Origin: Gnetum montanum
Lineage: Eukaryota; Streptophyta; Gnetopsida; Gnetales; Gnetaceae
Assembly (NCBI GenBank): GCA_015680685.1
Contig: MNCI01011075.1
Span: 51,964 to 82,536 of the forward strand
DNA length: 30,573 nucleotides
Reading direction: 5' to 3'
Of the stretch, positions 11,180 through 19,874 are shown piece after piece; positions within the stretch are counted from its first letter, which is position 1, and every line of letters starts with the position of its first letter. Under the pieces are notes generated by a model, which was not told the DNA's origin, ran no database searches, and worked only from the letters and a program-made list of their open reading frames with translations. The position numbers and the translations under genes are program-made.

Positions 11180-11207
11180 CTAGCACCGTCCCCGAAAACG
11201 GTGCCAA
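11180..11207 (-). promoter_or_regulatory. Primer binding site of element A
   Basis: Immediately inside the 5' LTR the minus strand reads TTGGCACCGTTTTCGGGGAC. It resembles the TGGCGCCGTTGCCGGGGA sites of Athila/Tat-type elements, usually assigned to a tRNA-Asp primer. It can also fold: GCACCGT and ACGGTGC form perfect 7-bp arms around it. Confidence 0.8.
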
Positions 11208-12030
11208 TGATGAGTGGCGAGGTACCCCTACACTCAACCATATGAATACGAGCATTACACAAGCGATCCGGTCGAACTCCACAAATGGACTAGTTGTGGC
11301 ATCTAGATAGTTAGCCTTAGGTCACAATTCTTTGTCTTCCCACCTGGACTAGTATTATCTTTGTCACATATCGTTTAGTCTAGAGTGAGGTGTATGATGT
11401 GGTTTCTAATCTAACGCTACTCCTGAAGGCAATGGAAAATAAGATTAACTAAGCTAGGAGGAAAGTTTAAGAGAGAATCTAAACTAGCCTAAGTGCGATG
11501 AGCATTCTTTCCTTGATTATCCATACACATCTTGGACTTTGTTCATGATTATTACTGGGATTATCAAGCGCAGATCCTAGGTACGCTACTAGGTTACCAA
11601 GTAGTCACACTTAAATGCTCGTAATCAACTTGTACTCATTCCGCGTTTAATCAAGAGTTTAAGGGTGAGAGATATTAACTAGGAAAGTAGTAAATAATAA
11701 TTAATTAAATAATTAATCTAAGTGAATGCTGTAATGATGAGGTAATCTTATTGCCAGTCATGTGCATGTCCAAGTACGTCACACTCGAATAAAGGATGTT
11801 GTACAATTACATTCACCACACTGCAGGCATACATGAAGAGGAAAAGGGTTGAGAGAGAGAAAATGAAAACTAAAATCAAAACTAACTCTAAAACTTCATA
11901 TGCATAATTGATCTGTCTACCTCTTATTTATAGATGAGGAGACAGGCTGCGATATCATGTATGCGATATCGTGGCTGGGCATGCGATATCGCGTACGCAA
12001 TATCGCGGTCGCCCAAATGACGACTCATCA
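11208..12030 (-). repeat. 5' LTR of element A
   Basis: This 823-bp copy matches 3415-4236. Sense U3 starts at 12030. GATATC boxes lie at about 11945-12010, and the TATA box is at 11932-11925. The AATAAA signal of the other LTR is altered here by a small deletion (near 11747). U5 ends at 11208 with CATCA and is followed by the PBS. Confidence 0.93.
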
Positions 12031-12035
12031 TTTTC
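12031..12035. repeat. Target-site duplication of element A, right copy
   Basis: TTTTC follows the terminal CATCA of the right LTR and matches 3410-3414. Removing the element and one copy rejoins the LINE sequence. Confidence 0.85.
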
Positions 12036-12219
12036 TTTAGACCATTTTTATTTCTTATTCTCTAATTCTTAAAAAAATTTAAAAGATATGGTATAAGCCT
12101 AGTAAATATTAAAATTACAATTATATTACAATTTTAGATGATATGGTTAAGCAAATTAGCCCATGGTAGCTTTCTTTTAACAAAGAAGCTTAGGCTACTC
12201 ATTCATCTAGATCGTGTAC

Positions 12220-12224
12220 CACTT
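12220..12224. repeat. Target-site duplication of element B, left copy
   Basis: CACTT precedes the left LTR and is repeated at 18322-18326. Confidence 0.85.
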
Positions 12225-13142
12225 TGATGAATCATGGTTTGTCAGGTGCTGGTATTGGACCCTTGATATCAGATCCCTGATATTTGACCCTTGATATCGG
12301 ACCCCTGATATCAAACCCTTGATATCGAACCCTTGATATCAGACCCTCGATATCGGGTATACGATATTGTAGCCTAGATAACGATATTGTGTATCTAATA
12401 TCAACAGTTCCTGTGTAATTCTATAAATACCACATTTAGGAGCACATGAAGGGGAGTTTAGTTAGTGTTAGAGTAGAGTCTTTTTGTCATTTTTTAATTC
12501 ATCTTAACCCTTTCCCTAGTGCATGCCCACAGTGTGATGATTGTGATTGTATGGAACCTTTATTCAAGTGTGACGTACTTGGACACACACATGATAGGCA
12601 ATAAAGATAGAGATTACTTTATCATTGCAGCATTCACTTAGTTTTAATTGCTTACTATTATTTTTATTTACTATTTTCTTAATTAATATTTCCTACCCTT
12701 CATTTACTATCCCTATTATTAAATGCTGAATGAGTACAACTTAATCACGAGCATTTAAGTGTAACTACTTGGTATCTTAGTAGCGTATCTAGGAGCGCTC
12801 AAGTAATATATGCTTGGTAATCCCAAAGGTAGTACACAAGGTCCTAGATGTGTACGAATGATTAAGGATAGATACTCATCATACTTAGGATAGCTTAGAT
12901 TCTCTTCTCCCATTCCCTCTTAGGTTAATCAAAGCTATTTTCCATTGCCTCTAGGAGTAGCACTAGCTTAGGACCACATCATACACCTCACTCTAGACTA
13001 AACCATAGGTGACAAAGCAAATACTAGTCTAGGTGGGAAGACAGAGAACTACAATCAATGTGTAATTATCGAAGTTTGACGGAATCGTGCGTGAACGCTC
13101 GTATTCGTATGGTTGAGTGTAGGGGTACATTGCCACTCATCA
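12225..13142 (+). repeat. 5' LTR of element B
   Basis: U3 begins TGATGAATC and carries seven 14-bp repeats (12258-12355). TATAAATA lies at 12422-12429, and AATAAA at 12600-12605. The U5 end, from about 12690, is the reverse complement of the matching part of LTR A. A roughly 25-bp segment present in the right LTR (near 18224-18250) is missing here near 13065. Confidence 0.93.
12258..12355 (+). repeat. 14-bp tandem array with GATATC cores, left LTR
   Basis: Seven head-to-tail copies of a unit like GACCCTTGATATCG, each with a palindromic GATATC or one-base variant, lie about 65 bp upstream of the TATA box. The position in U3 suggests a set of binding sites for a transcription factor; which factor is unknown. 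Confidence 0.88.
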
Positions 13143-13172
13143 TTGGAGCCATTACCAAGGACGATGCTAGTT
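13143..13172 (+). promoter_or_regulatory. Primer binding site of element B, decayed
   Basis: TTGGAGCCATTACCAAGGAC lies directly after the 5' LTR, at the place held by the PBS in A, with several substitutions. The following GATGCTAGTTAT is shared with A. Confidence 0.7.
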
Positions 13173-13276
13173 ATTTAGATCAGTTATATCATACAAGATC
13201 ATTGTAACAAAGTATTCACAATATATCTCTTAGAAAAGGACTTAATTTCAATTAAGTCACACACAAATTCACAATA

Positions 13277-15314
13277 ATGTCTCTCTTACGAGACTATGAT
13301 AACACAACAACCAATAAGGCAATTCATTGGAGAACCAATGAATTATATGATGATAAAGATGAAGTTTGGAGTACTCAATCTAATGCAGGGATCTTCTATG
13401 TACATAAACAAAGACAACATCATCCCAACTCACAAATCCATAACCTACCTAGTGATGATGAACCCCTACTAGCCACTAAGAGCCTAATGCAGATACAAGA
13501 GGCTATTCGAATATGTCGTAGGCATTGTAAGGAAAGCCGTCTACCCAGGCTTGATTTAATCAACTTTTCCAAATTTTCTGGAGGCTATGATTTAGATCCG
13601 CAACATCATTTACAAGCCTTCCATGATGCCTATGTATGGAATAATATTGATAATGGGTGGAAAAAACTTAACCTCTTTCCTTTGACACTTGTTGGCCAAG
13701 CAAAAGTATGGTATAGGTCTTTAAAACCAAAATCAATTCGATGTTGGCTGACAATGGTAGAACTATTTAATGAAAGATATCAAACCTATGCAAGAGTGTC
13801 AGCCTTCAAGAAACAAATCAAAGAGTGGAAACAAGTGTAACATGAACCCTTGGACATGGCCTTAGAAAGATATTATGCATTGTTAAATAACTACCCAGGG
13901 CATGGATTCTCCGAGGAAAGGCTAATACACTGCATCATAGATGGGCTCCGTAACGAGACAAGGGAGACCCTAGGGATGTATGCCCAAGGTTAACTATATG
14001 AGCTACAAACCCACCAATTCCAAGAGCTTATTAAGAGGGTAGCAAAAGAAGAAGGAGAAATGACTAAATGGGAGAATGTTAGAAGCTCTTAATGGGACCA
14101 AAATCTCGAATTAGCAAAGGTCCATGATCATGAAGAGGAGAAATCAACTCACCTCAAGGAGGTGGAATCATCTTTGCCAATACTATAATCACTAGATGAA
14201 ATTGAGGCAAAGAGTAATAATATGACGGAATGGATACATGAAAAATGCAGAGAATATGCCAACACTATGAGAGGTAGAACCATGATGAACCAAGAAGCAG
14301 GATAGAACACCCTTAGACAATTGGAAAGAAGGGTTGAAGAGAATAAGAACTCAACTGCTAATCATATGTATCAATGTAACATTTGCTTGTACGATCACCC
14401 CAAAGGTCAATGCCCAATCTTATCACATTTACATGAGCATTGGGGAAGAATGTTACATTCAGAGTTCGTACAAAAATACTGTGTTTAATCACAGTGGAAA
14501 AAATCCTAGTCATGGGGGAGGCCACCCCCAAACTAGTCACATCCTTCATATCATTCAAACCCAAGCACTTATTAGGTTTAGTATCCTATTTTCCTAACTA
14601 GGTCAACATCCTCTATCTCACCACATTTTTATCATTCTCATAAGTATGATCAACACATGCCCCCTCCCACAAGATCACCACCTCATGTTCCTTATACTTC
14701 TCCTTACCCTCAATATTCTCATCCTTCACCTCCTTCTACATCACCACCAATAGTACCAGAAGGTTTTGCACCACTGCACCAACCCACAAACGTTACTTAT
14801 GCTGCTACTATCAACCACAGTGGGAATCCTTCACAATGTCGAAAGTGTCCTTTTTTTAGGCATGACCAAAGAAAGAGACAACACAGTTTTGAACCCACTG
14901 CATCCACCAACTCAGCACAAGCCCACCGTTGTGGTGCATCCTTCTCCTTGAACATAACTCCTCCTATTAGCTTATTTGGGCCACCAATCAACACTCCAAC
15001 AATTATGCAGCCCAATAAATATAACCACGTAGGGGGACATATTGATCCTTGCATACCATCTTACAGTCATGGGTGCCATAGTGGGTGAGCTCCTTATCAC
15101 ATGATCACATCTTATAATCTACCCCACTATGCCTACTACAATCAAGTGTGTGAACCCCCATTTAGGTATATTCCTACCACCACCTCAAAAAATACCTAGG
15201 GGTTTGGATATGATTGATCCCCAACATTTCCAACATGCATGGATCCACATTTTTCCATTTATTAATTCTAGCCATGCTCAACTATTTAGTTATTGGGTAT
15301 ATCCTTCATTCTAA
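13277..15314 (+). pseudogene. gag: gag of element B, broken
   Basis: It starts MSLLRDYDN, matching A. The first 187 codons are open and hold the Retrotrans_gag core (LDLINFSKFSGGYDLDPQHH, VGQAKVWYRSLKPKS). The same frame then continues for nearly 1.95 kb with stops but no frameshift until about 15180-15240, where it shifts; the end (YWVYPSF, TAA before 15314) is placed by comparison with A. The CX2CX3HX4C knuckle CNICLYDHPKGQC is intact near 14375-14413. The Tyr/Pro-rich tail occupies about 14657-15314. The first five internal stops (from 13838 on) are TAA or TAG where A has Gln. Confidence 0.88.
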
Positions 15315-16766
15315 CAAGAAAAATTAATAAATGTTTTTCCTTTTCTTTAATTTTACAATTTTTTGTTTTCCAGTTTTCATATTTTAATTTGTTGTTTTAT
15401 CTTTTTATTGGTTGGTTCATCTTTTTATTTATTGTTTTATCTTTTTATCTTTTTATGGGTAATCTCATCTATGTATAAAACACTCATGTGACTCGTTGGT
15501 TGAGGTGTTGTTCTATGCTATCAAGTCTCAAGTGGCTAATTATTCGGATAGCGAGCCCACCACATCCACCCAACCATTTTATTAATAAGAAGTTCTACTT
15601 TGGGTACAATGATATTCTTATCATCAAGAAAACTTAAAAGTAATTTTGTGCTGATTATGCCCAGAGCAAAAAATGATGGACTAAGAGGGAATGGTTAGGG
15701 TGTGACATTAAGGGAACTTGTGGACTCTCTTTGGTGACATCTATTGGAGTTATCATGCAACTTGGTTGTACTAAGATCTTTGTAGATCTAACGAAAAATG
15801 GGAGTAAGACTAATAAAGGCACTTAATAAAGAAACCTAATGCTATTCTAGGGGGTTCCACTAGAAAGACATGCACCCATGCCTAAAGGTAGGCGGCTTCT
15901 TTGGATTACGCATAAAAAAAAAGAAAAAGAAAAGAGAAGAGAGAGTGTGCCAAAGTGACCAGACAAAAAGAAACAAAAAGATCAACACAAATATGCTACA
16001 AATAACTTCCAAATGACTCCTCCCTTGAATGAAACACCAAGTGATCGTACACCTTTCTATCATGATACTCTTATGGTTGTCCATCATTGGATGAAGCAAT
16101 GCGATGTCACTAATCGGAGGATGGACTTAGTCTTGATTTTGGAGTGAAAAGATAATGATACATTAATCATGTTCTACACTCAGGATTCATTGTGCCCTGG
16201 GTCAGTTACCTCATGTCCCAATCTCTGCAATCCCTTCTACAATTTGTCTCATCTCGCTGTTCATGTATTGGTGACTCGTGTCTTGTGTAGCATTGAATTC
16301 ATACCTCATCATAGTGGTATCTACATGTGTGTGTTTTGTGGAACTGGTGTGGATTACATTTAACCCTTCTAGTGCCTATGAACATTTTAAGATGTGGTTA
16401 CGCAAGGGCATTATAGGTTGAAACTTGCTTTGGGGAGGACCCACTTATGTGACTTTTGTAATTTGTACTTGTTGCACACCACCACATCATTTTATACCCT
16501 CTGAGTACTTCATTGCCAAATCTACTATTTCCTTTGTCATCATTTTATCAAACGTTCCTCAAAACCATTAAATGTCCTTTTATGTGTCACCTAAACAAAT
16601 CAAGTCTGACATTAAACTTTTAGGGCAACTTCCTTGAAAAACATTTCTAACTCTAAAATCACACTAATCAAAGAATTCAACATTTATCAAAGGCAATGAG
16701 TAAGATATGAAATAATTGAACTTGTTTTAATAACCTTACTAACAATTGATCTTTATGTGATTGTAG
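15315..16766 (+). other. Untranslated spacer of element B
   Basis: This 1.45-kb stretch aligns in blocks with the spacers of A and C. It opens with a T-rich tract (15320-15475). Conserved blocks lie near 15700-15800, 15850-15890, 16010-16150 and 16330-16460. Purine-rich low complexity lies at 15908-15950. Relative to A the part holding the internal TATA box is missing after about 16560. It ends in GTGATTGTAG just before the ORF3 ATG, a good 3' splice site. Confidence 0.7.
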
Positions 16767-17204
16767 ATGGCCCCTAAAAGAGGACAACAAGGAGGACCTT
16801 ATTAAGGTGCAATTGAACGCCCAGGGGGAGGAAAAGGCTAATGACCTCATGAAAAACATGTAGAGTATGAGGCATAATCATTCAGCATCCATTAGGGAAC
16901 TCCTGTCACTACACAATCTAGCCAAGCAAAAGGTGGAGAGGTCAAGGCCTGAGCCTATGAAAAGGAATGATGGCTATTTGCGACATGGCATGTTGAGGCC
17001 AATCAAGTGTTCCCATAGCTGTTGTGTCCATGGGAAGTGTCGACTCTATCAAACATTGGAACATCAGCATGGACGACTCATAATCCTTAAATAGAAGAGG
17101 AGAAATGTCATGCACTTCTTCAATGGTATCAATCTTAGAAGCCTGGAGCACAGGACAAAGGAGAGGCACCCATGAAGGAGCCACCACCACCGGAAATCCC
17201 ATGA
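16767..17204 (+). pseudogene. ORF3 of element B, large internal deletion
   Basis: The N-terminus MAPKRGQQGGP and the SFSIH segment match the start of ORF3 in A. Near 16940 the sequence jumps to the last portion of the protein (AYEEE…, ANQ.FP, PWEV, PSNIG) and ends at a TGA after EPPPPEIP at 17204. About 2.3 kb, covering most of the globular part and the whole coiled coil, is gone. Stops and a frame change affect what is left. Confidence 0.75.
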
Positions 17205-17368
17205 CTTCCATAAGTTTTGTATTTTGTGTCTGTGTTCAAATTTTTTGTAATCCCACACTATGGCATGAAACAGTCCATGGTCATTCAATAATCTCATACT
17301 TATCCCTTGTTTGTAATTGGATGAACTTGTTCCTCACTTTCTTTGACTCAAGGATGAGTTGTTATTTA

Positions 17369-17380
17369 GTCATGGGGGTA
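17369..17380 (+). promoter_or_regulatory. Polypurine tract of element B
   Basis: GTCATGGGGGTA abuts the TG of the 3' LTR. It is identical to the PPT of A. Confidence 0.82.
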
Positions 17381-18321
17381 TGATGAATCATGGTTTGTCA
17401 AGTGCTGATATCGAACCCTTGATATCGAACCCCTGTATTGGACCCTTGATATTGGACTCTTGATATCAGACCCCTAATATTGGACCCCTGATATCAAACA
17501 TTTTATATTAGGTATGCGATATCTCGTCCTGGATAATGATATTGAATACACGATATCGTGGTTCTTGTGTAAGCCTATAAATACCACATTTAGGCACACA
17601 GAAAGGGAAGTTCAGTTAGTGTTAGAGTAGTGTCTTTTTGTCATTTTTTAGTTCATCTCAACCCTTTCCCTAGTGCATGCCCATAGTGTGATGATTGTAA
17701 TTGTACATAACCTTTATTCAAGTGTGACATACTTGGGCACGCACATGACCAACAATAAAGATTGAGATTACTTCATGATTGCAGCATTCACTTAGTTTTA
17801 ATTGCTTACTGTTATTGTTATTTACTATTTTCTTAATTAATATTTCTTACCCTTCATTTAATATCCCTATTATTAAACGCGGAATGGGTACGACTCAATC
17901 ACGAGCATTTAAGTGTGACTACTTGGTATCCCAGTAGCATATCTAGGAGCACTCAAGTAATATACGCTTGGTAATCCTAGAGGTAGTACATGAGGTCCAA
18001 GATGTGTACGGATGATTAAGGACGAATACTCATTGCACTTAGGCTAGCTTGGATTCTCTTCTCCCATTTCCTCTTAGGTTAATCAAAGTTATTTTCCATT
18101 GCCTCTAGGAGTAGCACTAGCTTAGGACCACATCATACACCTCACTTTGGACTAAACCATAGGTGACAAAGTAAATACTAATTCAGGTGGGAAGACAGTG
18201 AATTGCTATTAACGTGTAATTATCTAGATACCACAACTAGCCTGTTTACAGAGTTTGACTGGATCATGCGTGAACGCTTGTATTTGTATGGCTGAGTGTA
18301 GGGGTACCTTGCCACTCATTA
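17381..18321 (+). repeat. 3' LTR of element B
   Basis: This 941-bp copy matches 12225-13142. It carries seven degenerate 14-bp GATATC repeats (about 17413-17509), TATAAATA at 17576-17583 and AATAAA at 17754-17759. It ends CATTA followed by the CACTT duplication. Confidence 0.93.
17413..17509 (+). repeat. 14-bp tandem array with GATATC cores, right LTR
   Basis: Seven copies, one shortened to 13 bp, match the array in the left LTR unit by unit. Several copies have decayed to GATATT or AATATT. Confidence 0.82.
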
Positions 18322-18326
18322 CACTT
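18322..18326. repeat. Target-site duplication of element B, right copy
   Basis: CACTT follows the right LTR. It identifies 18321 as the last LTR base although that LTR ends in TA rather than CA. Confidence 0.85.
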
Positions 18327-18826
18327 GGACCAAATTTGGTATAACTATAGTCTTTTATCTATGTATGTATGATAGATGGATTACATAGAATGAAGCTTCT
18401 AGCCTTTATGGTCTAAATAGAAAAAGAAAAAAATATTTTGAAAAATGAATTTGTGATTTTAAGAATTTATTTAAAGTTGAAAATAGTTTGCATCAAGCTT
18501 TCCCAAACATTTCTTGGAATGATGACATATTTTTTAATATATTAAGTCCAAAGATACTTATGAGATTATTATCAATGATTTTATTCATAACAAATTTAAT
18601 AAGGCTTGGAAAATACAATCATCACCACAGTTTTGGATGAGGAAAATTGAAGATATTTTGACAGTTCCTACCTCTCGAAAAATTTGTATTTTTTATGGTG
18701 TCTTATTCATTAAAGTCTTCTTTATTGGTACTCATCTTCAACATATAGGAAATATTTATCTTCAATGTTCTCTTTGTGGAAGTGAAGAGTCATTTTCTTT
18801 TCTTTTCCTTTCTTTAAGTGTCTAGT
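18327..18826 (+). pseudogene. LINE 2, zf-RVT region (piece 3 of 3)
   Basis: The end of a LINE ORF2 lies after RT. From about 18560 the frame reads DFIHNKFNKAW, then QFWMRKIEDIL, then SRKICIFYGVLF and GTHLQHIGN, and ends with CSLCGSEES. This is the pattern of the zinc-binding reverse transcriptase domain (zf-RVT): a Trp region, KI.IF, then CxxC with EES. 18637-18825 is open. The sequence is cut at 18827 by LTR C, so the final His/Cys ligands would lie beyond C, outside the window. Confidence 0.82.
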
Positions 18827-19676
18827 TGATGAGCGGTGGAGGTATCCCAACACTCTATCATACAAGTTACGAGTGTCTGCATGTAACTAGATTGTAATTT
18901 GCGGATAGACAATGTAATTATGCTAGTAGTTGAGGTTAAGTTCGTGACCATTTTGTTTCCACTTTAAGTTAGTGAAACCTTAGCGTATGGTTTAACTCAG
19001 AGTGAGGCATATGATGGATGATGGTGTAGGGCTCTTAATGCTCCTACTCATAAACATGGTTGAAATGAGATTTAAATTTGAGTCTAGTTAACTATGAAAA
19101 CATAAATCTATCTTAGCCTAAAGCAATGGATATCTAATCCTGATCTATTGTACATGCCTTGAACTCATTAATTATCACTAGGATTATCAAGTGGAATTAC
19201 TACTAAGCAAATCAAGTAATGCCACTACTAGGTTACCATATAACTGTACTTAGCACTTGAAACTAGTTGTATCCATTCCACTTAATTAGTAATCATGGAA
19301 AGCAAAATGCTTCAAATGTAAATGATTAACTAGAAAAGGAAGAAAATTATTCTAAGTAAAGCATAAAGAAACTAAGGAATGTTGCAATGATGAGAAATAG
19401 CTTCAATCTTTATTACCACACATAAATTGTGTCCAAGTACAATTTACTCGAATAAAGATGTTAGTCAACTACTTAACACCACATTGCAAGCATTCACTCT
19501 ATCGCTAAAACTACAAAAACAAATTGCAAGAATTTTGCTAAGGGTTGGAATCAAAAGTTGTTGATTGTATGTCCAAGTGCTAGTATTTATAGGGTTGCAT
19601 AGATCCCGAGACATCACATCAACGATAACATAGGATGAGCTACGATATCACATCAATAAAAAAATTGACTTTATCA
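18827..19676 (-). repeat. 3' LTR of element C
   Basis: The plus strand starts TGATGAGCGG and ends ACTTTATCA, an 850-bp LTR diverged from those of A and B but collinear with them. Sense U3 has GATATC and GATGTC boxes (about 19605-19660) and a TATAAATA box at 19591-19584. An AATAAA signal lies at 19414-19409. No second copy is in the window. Confidence 0.85.
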
Positions 19677-19690
19677 TATTCCCATGACTG
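19677..19690 (-). promoter_or_regulatory. Polypurine tract of element C
   Basis: The minus strand reads CAGTCATGGGAATA against U3, a variant of the A/B tract AGTCATGGGGGTA with two G-to-A changes. Confidence 0.72.
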
Positions 19691-19874
19691 ATTGGAAACT
19701 CATCCTTGAGTTAAAACAAAATGAGGATAGAGTCCCTTACAAAATTGGGAGGTACATTTGACTTGACATGACTACTATTTACATGACTCTTGAATGCTAC
19801 ATTGGTGTTTCTACAAAAATGACATAGTTGAAAATTGACAAACAAAACAAAAACTATAGTAGCACGATGTAGCC

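Larger units (their letters stand above)
3415..12030 (-). mobile_element. Element A: complete non-autonomous Ty3/gypsy-type LTR retrotransposon
   Basis: The 8,616-bp element lies on the minus strand and is bounded by a perfect 5-bp duplication (TTTTC at 3410-3414 and 12031-12035). LTRs of 822 and 823 bp end in the 8-bp inverted repeat TGATGAGT/ACTCATCA (one base changed in the left copy). Element order is 5' LTR (11208-12030), PBS, gag (11066-9091), 1.9-kb spacer, ORF3 (7185-4401), PPT, 3' LTR (3415-4236). No protease, RT, RNase H or integrase is present; gag runs straight into the spacer. By eye the first 500 bp of the LTRs differ at roughly 30 sites, so the insertion is not recent. It interrupts a LINE. 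Confidence 0.93.
12031..12224 (+). pseudogene. LINE 2, piece 2 of 3
   Basis: This 194-bp, AT-rich slice of the interrupted LINE lies between element A and element B. Read in the frame that joins its neighbours it shows many stops and little recognisable motif (…SPMVAFF, SLGYSFI). Its identity rests on the two target duplications: removing A and B joins 3414 to 12036 and 12224 to 18327. Confidence 0.6.
12225..18321 (+). mobile_element. Element B: complete non-autonomous LTR retrotransposon, same family as A
   Basis: The 6,097-bp element lies on the plus strand with a perfect duplication, CACTT at 12220-12224 and 18322-18326. LTRs are 918 bp and 941 bp, starting TGATGAATC and ending ACTCATCA (CATTA in the right copy). 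Order: 5' LTR, PBS, gag (13277-15314), spacer, internally deleted ORF3 (16767-17204), PPT, 3' LTR. There is no pol. Its R-U5, gag and spacer align with A, but U3 differs and carries a 14-bp tandem array. It lies in the same LINE as A, 194 bp away and in the opposite orientation. Confidence 0.93.

Noticed and set aside
12258-12355. Regular short repeats resembling a CRISPR array
   Set aside because: Units are 14 bp with no spacers, lie in a plant LTR and recur in both LTRs.
16013-16147. 44-codon plus-strand frame MTPPLNETPSDRT in the spacer of B, partly matched in A
   Set aside because: A has stops in it and C is out of frame; indels are not in threes. Conservation is at the DNA level, so I treat it as non-coding.
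18637-18825. A possible stand-alone small zinc-finger protein
   Set aside because: The motifs and position fit the zf-RVT end of the interrupted LINE, not an independent gene.
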